DNA from: Granulicatella sp041433555
Lineage (GTDB): Bacteria; Bacillota; Bacilli; Lactobacillales; Aerococcaceae
Assembly (NCBI RefSeq): GCF_041433555.1
Contig: NZ_JAPWBR010000019.1
Span: forward strand, 1-40,392
Length of the DNA: 40,392 bases
Direction: 5' to 3'
In this document: piece after piece, positions 7,284 to 15,646 of the stretch
Layout: every line of letters begins with the position of its first letter
How positions within the stretch are numbered: the first letter of the stretch is position 1
Notes under the pieces: generated by a model
Databases searched by the model: none
The model's input: only the letters and a program-made list of their open reading frames with translations
Told to the model about the DNA's origin: nothing
Position numbers and translations under genes: made by a program

Positions 7284-8969
7284 TTATTCTACAGATAATA
7301 AGTAAGTGTATACTGGTTGGTTTCCTTCATGGACTTCAACCTCTACATCAGGGTATTTCGCTTCTACAGCTTCAGTGATTTCTTCCACTTCGCTTGCGTC
7401 TGCGTCTTCACCATAGATGATTGTTAGGATCTCCGAATCGTCGTCGATCATCTTATCGATTGTCGCAAGAGTTGCTTCCTTACGGTCCGCAATACTTACT
7501 AAAATCTTGCCATCTACAATACCCATGAAGTCGTCTTTCTTAATTTCAACGCCATCAATGTTAGTATCGCGAACAGCGTTAGTAATTTGACCACTTGATA
7601 CAAGCGCCATTTGTTCACTCATCGCAGCTTGGTTATCTTCTAAGCTTGCTTCTGGGTTGAAGGCTAATAATGAAGCTAACCCTTCTGAGATTGTACGAGT
7701 TGCAACGACGGCAACTGCAGCATCTTCTGATACTTCAGCCGCTTGGTTTGCAGCCATTTGAATGTTTTTATTGTTTGGTAACACGATAACTTTTTCAGCA
7801 TGTGCTTCTTTTACAGCTTGAAGAATATCTTCTGTACTTGGGTTCATTGTTTGACCACCGTTGATGATTGTCGTTACACCCATGCTCTTGAATAATTCTT
7901 GAATTCCTTCACCTGCAGCAACTGCTACGATTCCGTATTCCGCTTTTTGTTTTTGCGCTGCTTCTTTAACTTTTGCAGTGTAGTCAGTTTTTAACACTTC
8001 TTCGTGTTGCAAGCGCATGTTGTCCACTTTCACTTTCATTAATGAACCGAAGCGTTGTCCGTAGTTCATGACTTCACCTGGACGTTCTGTATGCACGTGT
8101 ACTTTGATGATTTCATCGTCAGCTACTACAAGTAAAGAATCTCCAAGTTCGTTTAAATAGTTACGGAAAGTATCGTAGTCGAACGTATCTACGACTGTTT
8201 CGCCTTCACCGATTTTCACCATGATTTCAGTACAGTAACCGAATTTGATGTCGCCTGTTGATACGTGTTCGTAGTCAACGCCTGCTTCGTGGTGAGCCAC
8301 TGAAGTTAAATCGATTTTATTGCTTTGTAATGATTGAACAGGAACTGCTTCCCCTGTTAATGCTTCGAAGAATCCGTTGTAAATGAAAACAAGACCTTGA
8401 CCACCTGAGTCCACTACGCCAACTTCTTTTAATACTGGTAATAAATCTGGAGTTTTCGCTAATGCTTTTTCAGCACCACGTAAAACAGATCCCATTACTT
8501 CGATGATGTCGTTTGAAGTTTCTAGTTTGCGAACACCACGTTTTGCTGATTCACGAGCAACAGTAAGGATTGTACCTTCTACAGGTTTCATAACCGCTTT
8601 ATAAGCAGTTTCCACACCGTTCGTAAATGCTTGCGCTAATTCTTCACCAGTGATTTCTTCTTTACCGACAACGGCTTTAGAGAAACCACGGAATAATTGA
8701 GATAAGATAACCCCTGAGTTCCCACGAGCACCCATTAATAATCCTTTTGCTAAATCTTGTGCTAAATCACCTACAGTTGTTGCTGTAGAGTTCGCAACAC
8801 GTTCCGCACCAGATTTGAATGAGAGCATCATGTTTGTCCCTGTGTCTCCATCTGGTACTGGGAATACGTTTAATGAGTTTACGAATTCTGCATTTTCAGA
8901 TAAACGCATTTCACCGATTTCCACCATCGCGCGGAAATCTTGAGCCGTAATAGTTTTCATAGTTGCCAT
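7284..8969 (-). CDS. fakA: Fatty acid kinase ATP-binding subunit FakA (DAK domain protein)
   Basis: A 561-residue protein of the YloV/FakA family. It works with a fatty-acid-binding FakB (DegV-type) partner to phosphorylate exogenous fatty acids for PlsY. The N-terminal DhaL-like kinase domain (about 1-200) carries the metal-binding PVPDGDTGTNM motif at about residue 37 and the GARGNSGVILSQL segment. Middle and C-terminal domains follow (GYCTEIMVKIG, then NGGQTMNPSTEDI). The ATG at 8969 is ten bases after AGGAGG; a second Met four codons on is less well placed. It follows the Asp23-family gene by 37 bp, the usual yloU-yloV order. No fakB is visible here. Confidence 0.93.
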   Translation of the reverse strand: MATMKTITAQDFRAMVEIGEMRLSENAEFVNSLNVFPVPDGDTGTNMMLSFKSGAERVANSTATTVGDLAQDLAKGLLMGARGNSGVILSQLFRGFSKAVVGKEEITGEELAQAFTNGVETAYKAVMKPVEGTILTVARESAKRGVRKLETSNDIIEVMGSVLRGAEKALAKTPDLLPVLKEVGVVDSGGQGLVFIYNGFFEALTGEAVPVQSLQSNKIDLTSVAHHEAGVDYEHVSTGDIKFGYCTEIMVKIGEGETVVDTFDYDTFRNYLNELGDSLLVVADDEIIKVHVHTERPGEVMNYGQRFGSLMKVKVDNMRLQHEEVLKTDYTAKVKEAAQKQKAEYGIVAVAAGEGIQELFKSMGVTTIINGGQTMNPSTEDILQAVKEAHAEKVIVLPNNKNIQMAANQAAEVSEDAAVAVVATRTISEGLASLLAFNPEASLEDNQAAMSEQMALVSSGQITNAVRDTNIDGVEIKKDDFMGIVDGKILVSIADRKEATLATIDKMIDDDSEILTIIYGEDADASEVEEITEAVEAKYPDVEVEVHEGNQPVYTYLLSVE

Positions 8970-9006
8970 ATTATTCTTACTTCCTCCTGACTAGAATCAA
9001 CAAGCA

Positions 9007-9369
9007 TTACGCTTCGATGATTTTAACTCCTTGAACATAGACATTCACTGTTTTTGCAGCAAATCCTAACATTGTTTCTAAGTTATATTTCACTTGTTCT
9101 TGAACGTTTCTACAAATCGCAGAAATCTTAGTACCATAACCTACAATAATGTAAACATCCACTGCAACGCCTTCCTCTTCTTGACGAATCACAACACCAC
9201 GAGTGAAGTTTTCTTTCTTCAAGATTTCATTAAAGTTGTCGCGGATTTGATTGCGGCTAGCCATACCAACAACACCATAGTTGTCTGTAGCGGCACCACC
9301 TACAACCGTTGCAATCACTTCATTGCTAAGTTCAATTTGTCCATTTTCTGTTTGAATTTTTACTGTCAT
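9007..9369 (-). CDS. Asp23/Gls24-family envelope stress protein (YloU type)
   Basis: A 120-residue protein with the Asp23 fold pattern: ELSNEVIATVVGGAATDNYGVVGMA (key pieces IATVVGGAA and YGVVGM) near the start, a VDVYIIVGYGTKI strand in the middle, and VNVYVQGVKI at the C-terminus. Family members are small cytoplasmic or membrane-tethered proteins linked to envelope homeostasis. It is the first gene of a pair with fakA. The AGGGAGGT site precedes the ATG at 9369. It is divergent from rpmB, which is typical of this locus in Firmicutes. Confidence 0.92.
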   Translation of the reverse strand: MTVKIQTENGQIELSNEVIATVVGGAATDNYGVVGMASRNQIRDNFNEILKKENFTRGVVIRQEEEGVAVDVYIIVGYGTKISAICRNVQEQVKYNLETMLGFAAKTVNVYVQGVKIIEA

Positions 9370-9399
9370 ACAAATACCTCCCTTAAATGTATAAAGGTG

Positions 9400-9420
9400 T
9401 CTGTCTAATTTTTAGACAGA
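9400..9420. promoter_or_regulatory. 21-bp inverted repeat in the asp23-family leader
   Basis: TCTGTCTAA and TTAGACAGA form a perfect 9-bp dyad with a 3-bp centre, about 30 bp before the Asp23-family ATG. It could be a protein operator or an RNA hairpin in the 5' leader. The -10 region is probably the AT-rich stretch just upstream (about 9430-9450). No factor can be named. Confidence 0.45.
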
Positions 9421-9519
9421 TTGACACATTATTTCTATACTATAATATCATATTCCAAGCGGTTTACCTAGCCTTTTACCAATTTTTAACCCTCTTAGAA
9501 AACTGACTAACCAGTACGC

Positions 9520-9548
9520 TTGCAATCTATGGTCAACTATGCTAAATT
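9520..9548 (+). promoter_or_regulatory. Promoter of rpmB
   Basis: TTGCAA (9520-9525) and TAAATT (9543-9548) are separated by exactly 17 bp, 69 bp before the rpmB ATG. Confidence 0.6.
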
Positions 9549-9617
9549 ATTTAGGTATATGATTTAGTTCAAAATTATATCAGCTGATAATGAATTAAAT
9601 AAAGGAGGAGAATAACA

Positions 9618-9806
9618 ATGGCTAAAGTATGTTATTTCACTGGACGTCGTGCTGAAACAGGTAACACTCGTTCTCACGCTATGAACGCTAACCGTCGTAC
9701 TTGGAAACCAAACTTACAAAAAGTTCGCGTTTTAATCGATGGCAAGCCTAAAAAAGTATGGGTTTCAACTCGTGCATTAAAATCAGGTAAAGTAGAACGT
9801 GTTTAA
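9618..9806 (+). CDS. rpmB: 50S ribosomal protein L28
   Basis: A 62-residue L28 (MAKVCYFTGRRAETGNTRSH at the start, then HAMNANRRTWKPN and VSTRALKSGKV). It is a structural protein of the large ribosomal subunit. Length and termini are standard. A strong AAAGGAGGAG site precedes the ATG, and a terminator follows 15 bases after the stop, so it is monocistronic. It has two of the usual zinc-type positions replaced, with a single Cys at residue 5, so it looks like the zinc-free form. It is divergent from the asp23-fakA pair. Confidence 0.97.
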   Translation: MAKVCYFTGRRAETGNTRSHAMNANRRTWKPNLQKVRVLIDGKPKKVWVSTRALKSGKVERV

Positions 9807-9820
9807 TACAGAGCACTATT

Positions 9821-9856
9821 AAAAAGAGCTTAGGCGATATCCCTAAGCTCTTTTTG
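9821..9856 (+). terminator. Intrinsic terminator of rpmB
   Basis: AGAGCTTAGG and CCTAAGCTCT form a 10-bp stem followed by TTTTTG and more T; a preceding A-run lets it work in both directions. Confidence 0.9.
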
Positions 9857-9874
9857 TTTTTCTAAAAATAAATA

Positions 9875-10131
9875 AGCCGAAGGCTTGAAAAGAGAATTGA
9901 AACTGCTAAAAGACATTCAAAGATATTTGAAGGAATGCATAGCGGAATTTAGTGTAATGGTACCGGCAGGAGCCTAAAGTCTCCTTGCCTACCAAGCTTC
10001 AAACCAAGGATAAGCGACGAGTCGCTAACCCTTGGTAATTCACATTGGTTACTTATTCATTACACTAACCGCTATTTCCTCAAATATCTTTTTCTGTCTC
10101 TAGAAGTTTTCGCTCTTTTCAAGCCTCTTAT
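9875..10131 (+). repeat. Structured repeat family, copy C (core on plus strand), downstream of rpmB
   Basis: One of the longest outer helices in the family: AGGCTTGAAAAGAG at 9881 pairs with CTCTTTTCAAGCCT ending at 10126, then AAGATATTTGA with TCAAATATCTT, and TAGTGTAAT with ATTACACTA. P2 is GGCAGGAG/CTCCTTGCC with loop CCTAAAGT. P3 has ACCAA/TTGGT, loop strands GCTTCAAA and TAATTCACA (10036-10044), and stem CCAAGG/CCTTGG. It follows the rpmB terminator in sense orientation. Confidence 0.87.
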
Positions 10132-10419
10132 AAACCAAAGAGTTAGGATCCGCCACTCTTTTCAACTCTACTTTACCTGAGATTAATGCCAGGAAACCAA
10201 GGGACCATGGGTGGTGCTTCTCACGCTTTTTTGCGTTTTATTTCAAAAAAATGGAGTTTGTGAAAAGCCCATTGTTATACGCTTTGAAGGCTTCTCAATA
10301 AAATGAAATCTATTTACATCATTTGTAAATTTTGAAGCCTGTTGGATTTGCAACTTCCGAAAAAGGCTTATCTATAAGAAACATAGAGCACCTCTCTTTG
10401 AAAATAACAGCGTACGTAA
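10132..10419. other. Gene-free stretch, nothing assigned
   Basis: About 290 bp between copy C and the palindrome at 10425. It has several short AT-rich hairpins and no open frame with a ribosome site on either strand. Confidence 0.5.
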
Positions 10420-10452
10420 AAATCCCAAAATTCACTTATAAGTGAATTTTGG
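10420..10452 (-). terminator. 28-bp perfect palindrome, probable terminator of the tetR-type gene
   Basis: A perfect dyad spans 10425-10452 with core TTCACTTATAAGTGAA; on the minus strand it is followed by GATTTTTAC. It lies about 107 bp after the TetR-family stop. Its ACTTATAAGT core is the same as the palindrome upstream of the LexA-like gene at 28105-28114, so an operator role cannot be excluded. Confidence 0.5.
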
Positions 10453-10558
10453 AATTTCAAAACTCTTTGTGAAAAATACAAGCTATCTCTTGTTTTAGAT
10501 ATTTTTAAAACAAGTAGTTGGAACGTTCATGACTATCCTAAAAATCTCAGCTTCTTAA

Positions 10559-11101
10559 TTAACTTCCCTTTACACGTTTTATAGTGTTTAAGGTTGTAGT
10601 GACTAATTCATCAATAGGCATTGTTTGACTATCTGTTTTTAACCATTCATCAAAAACATTGTAGAGACCACCGATAATAAATCTACTATCATAATTGATT
10701 TGTCTTTGCGTACTGTTTGTGATATGCCAAGGTGCCTTTATGCTAGTATAAACAGCAGGAAGCTTATCATACCACCTTTGTAAAACAAGTGCTTGCAATC
10801 TTGCATCTTGCAAAATTTTTAATGGTTCAGTGTACTGGCTCCAGTACTTAAAAAATAAGTTTACAAGATCCTCAAAATCATCCAATTTTTCTGTTTGAAG
10901 TTCGATAATATATCTCTGGATTAAGCGGTCGATATAGTTCGTGAGGACTTCCTCTTTTGAATGGTAATAACGATAAAACGTTCGTCTAGCAATCTGAGCA
11001 TGTTCGCTGAGTTCTGCGATGCTAATGTTTTGCAAAGACTTTCTAGTTGCTAACAAATCAAACAAGGCTTCTTCCAACCATTGTCGCGTTTGATATTCCA
11101 T
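10559..11101 (-). CDS. TetR-family transcriptional regulator
   Basis: A 180-residue regulator. The N-terminal helix-turn-helix is clear (SIAELSEHAQIARRTFYRYYHSKEEVL; key pieces SIAELSEHA and RRTFYRYYHSKEE). The C-terminal ligand or dimer domain resembles the TetR C-terminal family found with YbiH/DhaS-like regulators. I prefer the ATG at 11101, nine bases after AGGAAAGG, over a GTG eight codons upstream. It is divergent from the HXXEE membrane protein with a 168-bp shared control region holding a palindrome, so it probably represses that gene and itself. Confidence 0.85.
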   Translation of the reverse strand: MEYQTRQWLEEALFDLLATRKSLQNISIAELSEHAQIARRTFYRYYHSKEEVLTNYIDRLIQRYIIELQTEKLDDFEDLVNLFFKYWSQYTEPLKILQDARLQALVLQRWYDKLPAVYTSIKAPWHITNSTQRQINYDSRFIIGGLYNVFDEWLKTDSQTMPIDELVTTTLNTIKRVKGS

Positions 11102-11192
11102 GATACTTTTCCTTTCCTGGCACACTTTTGGTCAAACTATGCCAATTTCACTTAACATCTTGTTTTTGAAATCGTATCTCCTTACACTAAAA

Positions 11193-11208
11193 CTATCGCG
11201 CGTGATAG
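11193..11208. promoter_or_regulatory. Candidate TetR-type operator in the divergent promoter region
   Basis: CTATCGCGCGTGATAG is a near-perfect palindrome (14 of 16 positions). It lies between a plus-strand TTACAC (-35 like) and the AT-rich TAGATAAT (-10 like) that would drive the HXXEE gene, the usual position for a TetR-family operator. Confidence 0.55.
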
Positions 11209-11269
11209 ATAATTAAAATTTATCGTTAACATTATACAATTGTTAGTTGTTACTAAGGAGGTAAACAAT

Positions 11270-11785
11270 ATGAGCATTCTTTTTAACGTTTGGATGCTAC
11301 CTATTTTATTTATTTTACACGATTTTGAAGAAATGATTGTTATGCCCTTATGGAAAATACGCCATCATCAAAAGTTAGCAACTTTTAAGATACCGTTCTT
11401 TGGTTCTGTTACACAAGGGTCTGCCTTTGCAGTAGGCGTTTTAGAAGAGTTTATCATTTTGCTGTTTATTTCTGGATTTTGCCAATTGACTCACAACAGC
11501 CTACTCTACTTATCTTTTGTAGTAGCGTATACATCTCATTTCATAATCCATTATATCATGTGCCTGCAATTTAGAGGCTATGTTCCTGGAGTCGTCACAG
11601 TAACACTAGAGCTGCCAATGGTTTTAATGATTATTTTCCACTATTGGCCTTCTGACGTTTCTTTGTTATCAGTCGTTGTCTATCTTTTATTGGCCATGGT
11701 AATAGCTTTTTCGAATCTTAAAATCATGCATCTCATCATGCCAAAAATCCAAACACATTTAGAAAAATACGCAAAACAAATTTGA
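11270..11785 (+). CDS. HXXEE domain membrane protein
   Basis: A 171-residue membrane protein. Near the N-terminus is LHDFEEM (His17, Glu20, Glu21), the signature of the HXXEE family, with a second acidic pair in GVLEEF and histidines in SHFIIHYIMC. Four or five hydrophobic segments follow one another. The family is uncharacterised; conserved His/Glu in the membrane suggest metal binding. I chose the ATG at 11270, seven bases after AAGGAGGT, over an in-frame TTG at 11240. It pairs with the divergent TetR-family gene, a common arrangement for this family. Confidence 0.85.
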   Translation: MSILFNVWMLPILFILHDFEEMIVMPLWKIRHHQKLATFKIPFFGSVTQGSAFAVGVLEEFIILLFISGFCQLTHNSLLYLSFVVAYTSHFIIHYIMCLQFRGYVPGVVTVTLELPMVLMIIFHYWPSDVSLLSVVVYLLLAMVIAFSNLKIMHLIMPKIQTHLEKYAKQI

Positions 11786-11855
11786 ATAGGTGGTTGAACT
11801 GTCTTCGCATAACTCAACTTCATAATTAAAGCACCCCAAAACTTAGATTTTTTAT

Positions 11856-13335
11856 GGTTCTATAATTTTTAGGGTTGATGGAAATTTTCCATCAACCCTA
11901 TTTTAGTGTATACAAAAAGGCCAACATCCATTATATTAAAAGCGCCTAAACCTAAAACAAAAGGATGATGACCATATGAACAATATACTAGAAGCCACGC
12001 TACAAATCAAAGATAAAAACATTATCTGGGATAATACAGTTCAAGAGAAGATATTTAAAAAGAGAAAATCTTTATTTTATTCAGCTACATATACGCATAA
12101 ACCAGAATTTTGTACCGTTTGTGGATGTGTTAGCCAAAATAATAATATCGTCAAAAATGGCACGAAAACTTCTCGTATCACTCTCTGTTCTGTTTCAGGC
12201 CTACCGGCCTACTTAAATCTACGCAAGCAGAGATTTCTCTGTAGAGAATGCGGCTCTTCATTTACCGCAGACACTAGTAGAATCGTAGAAAAACACTGTC
12301 ATATCTCTAAACGCTTAAAAAACGAAATCAAATCAAAAATAAGTGAAACTGTATCTGAAACATATATCGCCAAAGAAACAAATGTTTCAGTTCATACTGT
12401 AAGACGTATCATAGATGATACAGCACGATTATTAACGATTAAACCATTACATGATTTACCTGAGCATTTGTGTTTTGATGAATTTAAATCCGTTAAATCT
12501 TCCGATAGTAATATGAGTTTCATTATTTGTGATAGCACAACACACAAGCTAGTCGATGTTGTAAGAGATAGAAAATCTTACAGTTTGAAAAAGTATTTTC
12601 ATCGTTTTGAGCCTAAGACTAGATTAAAGGTAAAAACTATCTCAATCGACATGTACTTACCGTACATTCAATTAATAAAAGAAATGTTTCCTAACGCTAA
12701 AATTATCATTGATCCTTTTCACATCGTACAAGCCTTAAATAGAGAATTAAATCGAACTAGGGTACGTGTCATGAATAAGCATCGTTATAAAGATCCAAAA
12801 TTATATCGAAAGTTAAAACATTATTGGAAGTTAATTTTAAAGAACCCTAATGAACTTCAGAACTATAAATATAATCGTTATAAGCTTTTTGAAAGCTTCA
12901 TAACAAGTAAAGGAATCGTGGATTATATCTTAGAAAACAATCCATCTCTTAAACATGATTATGAGGTTGTACATTCACTTCGTGAATGTATTCAGGACAG
13001 AGATTATATAGAATTCAAGGAAACGATTGAAGCAGCTACACAATTAAACCTATCTCCTGGTTTAAAAAGAGTATTAAAGACTCTTATGACTTACTTGCCA
13101 TATATTCAAAATACTTGTGAGCATCCAACTAGAACAAATGGCCCTATCGAAGGAATAAACAATAAAATAAAAGTACTCAAAAGGAATGCTTATGGCTTTA
13201 GAAACTATTACCATTTTAGGAACAGGATTATTTTAATAACAAAAATGTTTGGCCCAAAACAAAAAGGAATTAAGCAACAATTAGTTGCTTAATCCCTTCC
13301 TAAAATTCTTCATCAACACTATTTGACAAAGAGCC
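11856..13335 (+). mobile_element. Complete ISL3-family insertion sequence with 8-bp target duplication
   Basis: A 1480-bp element. Its ends are imperfect inverted repeats starting GGTTCT (left) and GGCTCT (right, minus strand), both running to GTTGATG. It is flanked by the perfect direct repeat TTTTTTAT (11848-11855 and 13336-13343), the 8-bp duplication expected of ISL3 elements. Between the left end and the transposase is a strong palindrome (AGGGTTGATGGAAA and its complement, about 11871-11900) that could block read-in transcription. A second hairpin closes the transposase gene (about 13266-13297). The transposase is intact, so it may be active. Confidence 0.9.
11976..13292 (+). CDS. ISL3-family transposase
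   Basis: A 438-residue DDE transposase. It has an N-terminal zinc-finger region with CTVCGC and later CRECGSSF (about 45-100), a helix-turn-helix (SVHTVRRIIDDTA), and the ISL3 catalytic core, including CFDEFK (first acidic residue), IIIDPFHIVQALNR (second), and the final Glu in TNGPIEGINNKIK. Length is normal for the family. The ATG follows AAAGGATG. It is the only gene of the element; no frameshift is visible. Confidence 0.95.
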   Translation: MNNILEATLQIKDKNIIWDNTVQEKIFKKRKSLFYSATYTHKPEFCTVCGCVSQNNNIVKNGTKTSRITLCSVSGLPAYLNLRKQRFLCRECGSSFTADTSRIVEKHCHISKRLKNEIKSKISETVSETYIAKETNVSVHTVRRIIDDTARLLTIKPLHDLPEHLCFDEFKSVKSSDSNMSFIICDSTTHKLVDVVRDRKSYSLKKYFHRFEPKTRLKVKTISIDMYLPYIQLIKEMFPNAKIIIDPFHIVQALNRELNRTRVRVMNKHRYKDPKLYRKLKHYWKLILKNPNELQNYKYNRYKLFESFITSKGIVDYILENNPSLKHDYEVVHSLRECIQDRDYIEFKETIEAATQLNLSPGLKRVLKTLMTYLPYIQNTCEHPTRTNGPIEGINNKIKVLKRNAYGFRNYYHFRNRIILITKMFGPKQKGIKQQLVA

Positions 13336-13382
13336 TTTTTTATCTAACCTTTGGGGTGCAATTTAATTGTGCGATGTTTGTT

Positions 13383-14054
13383 TTATCTCCAATGATCTCG
13401 AGTTTGGGCGACTAAGATGAGTCCTTTTGTAAAGGAGATGGTCATCTTGTCACTTGTAAATTCATTGCTGACGAGGGCCACTGGATATGCGTAGCTTTTT
13501 GAATCGAGCGTGTATTTCACATCAACGAGGGTTACATTTTCCACAGGAGTCATACTAATAAAAGATAAGTACTTCGTAAAGTCCATCTTTTCAATCGTGT
13601 ATGTGCCTGGCTGGATGAAATTCACGACATTCGTTGCATCCTCAAATACCACGTATGGAATAAGCGGTGCTAAGTCTGGTCGCATCATCGTCCATAAGGT
13701 GCTAATCGCGTGGTCCACTCGCCCGCCAAAGGAACCGAGTACATGAATCGGTGTTCCTTCGTAATGCTCCTTCACCCATAATAAAGCTGCCTCAAAATCA
13801 GTATCGTCTTTTTCAGAAGGGAGCTGGACAATAGTACCCGCTGCTTCATGAATCAAGTCGCGCTGTTCTTTTGTCACAGAATCAAAGTCCCCAATCGCTA
13901 CTTCCATGGGAAGATGCTGGTCTAATAACCGAAGCGCGCCACCATCGACGCCGACAAAGCGGAAGTCTTCATAGGCCTTACCGTATCGGTTTTCTAAGAG
14001 CTCCTTGATGTTTTCTTTGGTGTTTGGTCCTCCCAAGATAATCACAACTTCCAT
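13383..14054 (-). CDS. thiN: Thiamine diphosphokinase
   Basis: A 223-residue thiamine pyrophosphokinase, transferring pyrophosphate from ATP to thiamine. Visible motifs are VGVDGGALRLL, AIGDFDSV (substrate and metal site), LPSEKDDTDFE, and LGSFGGRVDHAI (about 110-121), with a beta-rich C-terminal domain ending FTKGLILVAQTRD. Length is typical. It is the last gene of rsgA-rpe-thiN, 11 bp after rpe. The insertion sequence lies less than 50 bp past its stop, so its original terminator may be the interrupted hairpin. Confidence 0.94.
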   Translation of the reverse strand: MEVVIILGGPNTKENIKELLENRYGKAYEDFRFVGVDGGALRLLDQHLPMEVAIGDFDSVTKEQRDLIHEAAGTIVQLPSEKDDTDFEAALLWVKEHYEGTPIHVLGSFGGRVDHAISTLWTMMRPDLAPLIPYVVFEDATNVVNFIQPGTYTIEKMDFTKYLSFISMTPVENVTLVDVKYTLDSKSYAYPVALVSNEFTSDKMTISFTKGLILVAQTRDHWR

Positions 14055-14065
14055 CTTCGTCCCTC

Positions 14066-14710
14066 TTATGCCTCTTTAATTGAATCAATCGCAGCTTTAA
14101 TATCGTCTGCGTAGTATACATATGAACCGGCAACGGCAACGTCTACCCCTGCAGCAGCGCAAAGTTTTGCTGTTTCACCGTTCACTCCGCCATCCACTTC
14201 GATTAAGTAGTGGTAGCCTTTTTCTTCGCGCAATGCGACTAATTCGCGTACTTTATCCAATGTTTCTGGAATGAATGATTGACCGCCAAATCCTGGGTTC
14301 ACTGTCATCACCAATACTAAGTCTACTTCGCTTAAGACTGCTGAAATGGCACTGACTGGTGTTCCTGGGTTAATCACGACACCAGCTTTTACGCCTTCTG
14401 CTTTAATCGCTTGAAGCGCACGGTGGATATGTGGCGTTGCTTCCACGTGAACAGAGATGTAGTCTGCTCCTGCTTTTGCGAATTGTGGAATGAAACGTTC
14501 TGGGTTTTGTACCATTAAATGGCAGTCTAATACTAAATCAGTCACAGGACGTAATCCTTCAACGATGTTTGGTCCTAATGTTAAGTTTGGAACGAATTGT
14601 CCGTCCATGGCATCGATATGGATCCAGTCTGCTCCTAATTTTTCGACTTTCTTAACGTCTTCTCCTAATGTTGCAAAATTTGCACTTAAAATTGATGGTG
14701 CTACTTTCAT
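14066..14710 (-). CDS. rpe: Ribulose-phosphate 3-epimerase
   Basis: A 214-residue TIM-barrel epimerase that interconverts ribulose 5-phosphate and xylulose 5-phosphate. Signatures are APSILSANFATL at the start, DWIHIDAMDGQFVPNLT (His and Asp metal ligands), LDCHLMV, VMTVNPGFGGQSF and EVDGGVN. Start and length are standard; GAGGAG stands before the ATG. It sits between rsgA (16 bp upstream) and thiN, the conserved Firmicute order. Confidence 0.96.
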   Translation of the reverse strand: MKVAPSILSANFATLGEDVKKVEKLGADWIHIDAMDGQFVPNLTLGPNIVEGLRPVTDLVLDCHLMVQNPERFIPQFAKAGADYISVHVEATPHIHRALQAIKAEGVKAGVVINPGTPVSAISAVLSEVDLVLVMTVNPGFGGQSFIPETLDKVRELVALREEKGYHYLIEVDGGVNGETAKLCAAAGVDVAVAGSYVYYADDIKAAIDSIKEA

Positions 14711-14726
14711 GTTCTGTCTCCTCTAT

Positions 14727-15617
14727 CTACTTTTTTCGTTTATATACTGGTTTTCTTTGGTCCAGTTCTTCATAGAAATTCAAATAGTGGTCGTATCGCT
14801 CTTGCCAAATGTCTCCTGACTCCACTCCTGCAATCACGGCGCAGTTTGGTTCATGTTGGTGCGAACACTCTCTGAATTTACATTCATGCTCTACTTGGAC
14901 AAACTCTGGGAATAAATGCGGTAAGTCCTCTTTTTCAATATCCATAAAATCAACCGTACTGAATCCCGGTGTATCCGCAATCCACACGCCTTCGATTTCA
15001 TGAAGCGATACATGACGGGTCGTATGACGTCCACGCCCTAACGCATTCGAAATCTCTCCCGTTTCTTGGTTTAATTCAGGAATCATCTCGTTCAGCAAGG
15101 TGGATTTACCAACCCCGGACTGCCCTAAGAAGATGACCTTCTCACCACGCAAGCTCTCTAAGAGCGGCGCCTTGTCCTTCATGACTTCCTGTCCAAAATA
15201 AACCGGATAGCCGATTTTTTCATAACGCGCCTTAATGTCCACGAGACGTGCCATTCCTGCTTCATCGAGCAAGTCGGTTTTTGTAATCATAATGACCGGA
15301 TGTACATCCAAGCCTTCCAAGTAGACAAGGAAACGGTCGACAAGATGCGTCGAAAATTCTGGTTCGACAGCCGACATCACGATAATCCCGACATCCACAT
15401 TGGCGACAGGCGGTCTCACGATGGCATTTTTTCGCGGCAAGATTTTCGTTAGCGTCCCTTCTTGCAAGTTACTACTCTCGAACTCCACCACATCCCCAAC
15501 AAGTGGCGATTGGCCTCGTTTGCGGAAAACTCCGCGCGCACGAGTTTGATAGATCACTCCATCCGATTCGATATAGTAGAACCCGCTCAACGCTTTAATA
15601 ATAATTCCTTGAGTCAT
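14727..15617 (-). CDS. rsgA: Ribosome small subunit-dependent GTPase RsgA
   Basis: A 296-residue circularly permuted GTPase that helps mature the 30S subunit. An N-terminal OB fold (about 1-68) is followed by G4 TKTD (112-115), G1 GQSGVGKST (from 165), G3 DTPG (215-218), and a C-terminal zinc site of Cys246, Cys251, His253 and Cys259. The permuted order G4-G1-G3 is diagnostic. The ATG follows AAGGAGT. It is the first gene of rsgA-rpe-thiN and has a near-consensus promoter at 15647-15675. Confidence 0.96.
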   Translation of the reverse strand: MTQGIIIKALSGFYYIESDGVIYQTRARGVFRKRGQSPLVGDVVEFESSNLQEGTLTKILPRKNAIVRPPVANVDVGIIVMSAVEPEFSTHLVDRFLVYLEGLDVHPVIMITKTDLLDEAGMARLVDIKARYEKIGYPVYFGQEVMKDKAPLLESLRGEKVIFLGQSGVGKSTLLNEMIPELNQETGEISNALGRGRHTTRHVSLHEIEGVWIADTPGFSTVDFMDIEKEDLPHLFPEFVQVEHECKFRECSHQHEPNCAVIAGVESGDIWQERYDHYLNFYEELDQRKPVYKRKK

Positions 15618-15646
15618 AAGTACTCCTTCAAAGTAAAGATATCTTT

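Larger units (their letters stand above)
11821..13371. repeat. Hairpin split by the insertion sequence (two halves)
   Basis: Removing the element and one TTTTTTAT restores a stem-loop: GCACCCCAAA-CTTAGA (11831-11846) pairs with TCTAA-TTTGGGGTGC (13343-13359), with AATTAAA/TTTAATT pairing outside. It strongly resembles the inner hairpin of the short element at 15735-15783. It may have been the thiN terminator or a short mobile element into which ISL3 jumped. Confidence 0.7.

Noticed and set aside
7142..7378. Plus-strand open frame across copy B and the fakA end
   Set aside because: It is antisense to fakA and crosses a structured repeat; its hydrophobic look comes from AT-rich sequence.
11831..13359. 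GCACCCC/GGGGTGC as the ends of the insertion sequence
   Set aside because: With these ends no target duplication is seen; moving the ends to 11856 and 13335 gives typical ISL3 termini and a perfect 8-bp duplication.
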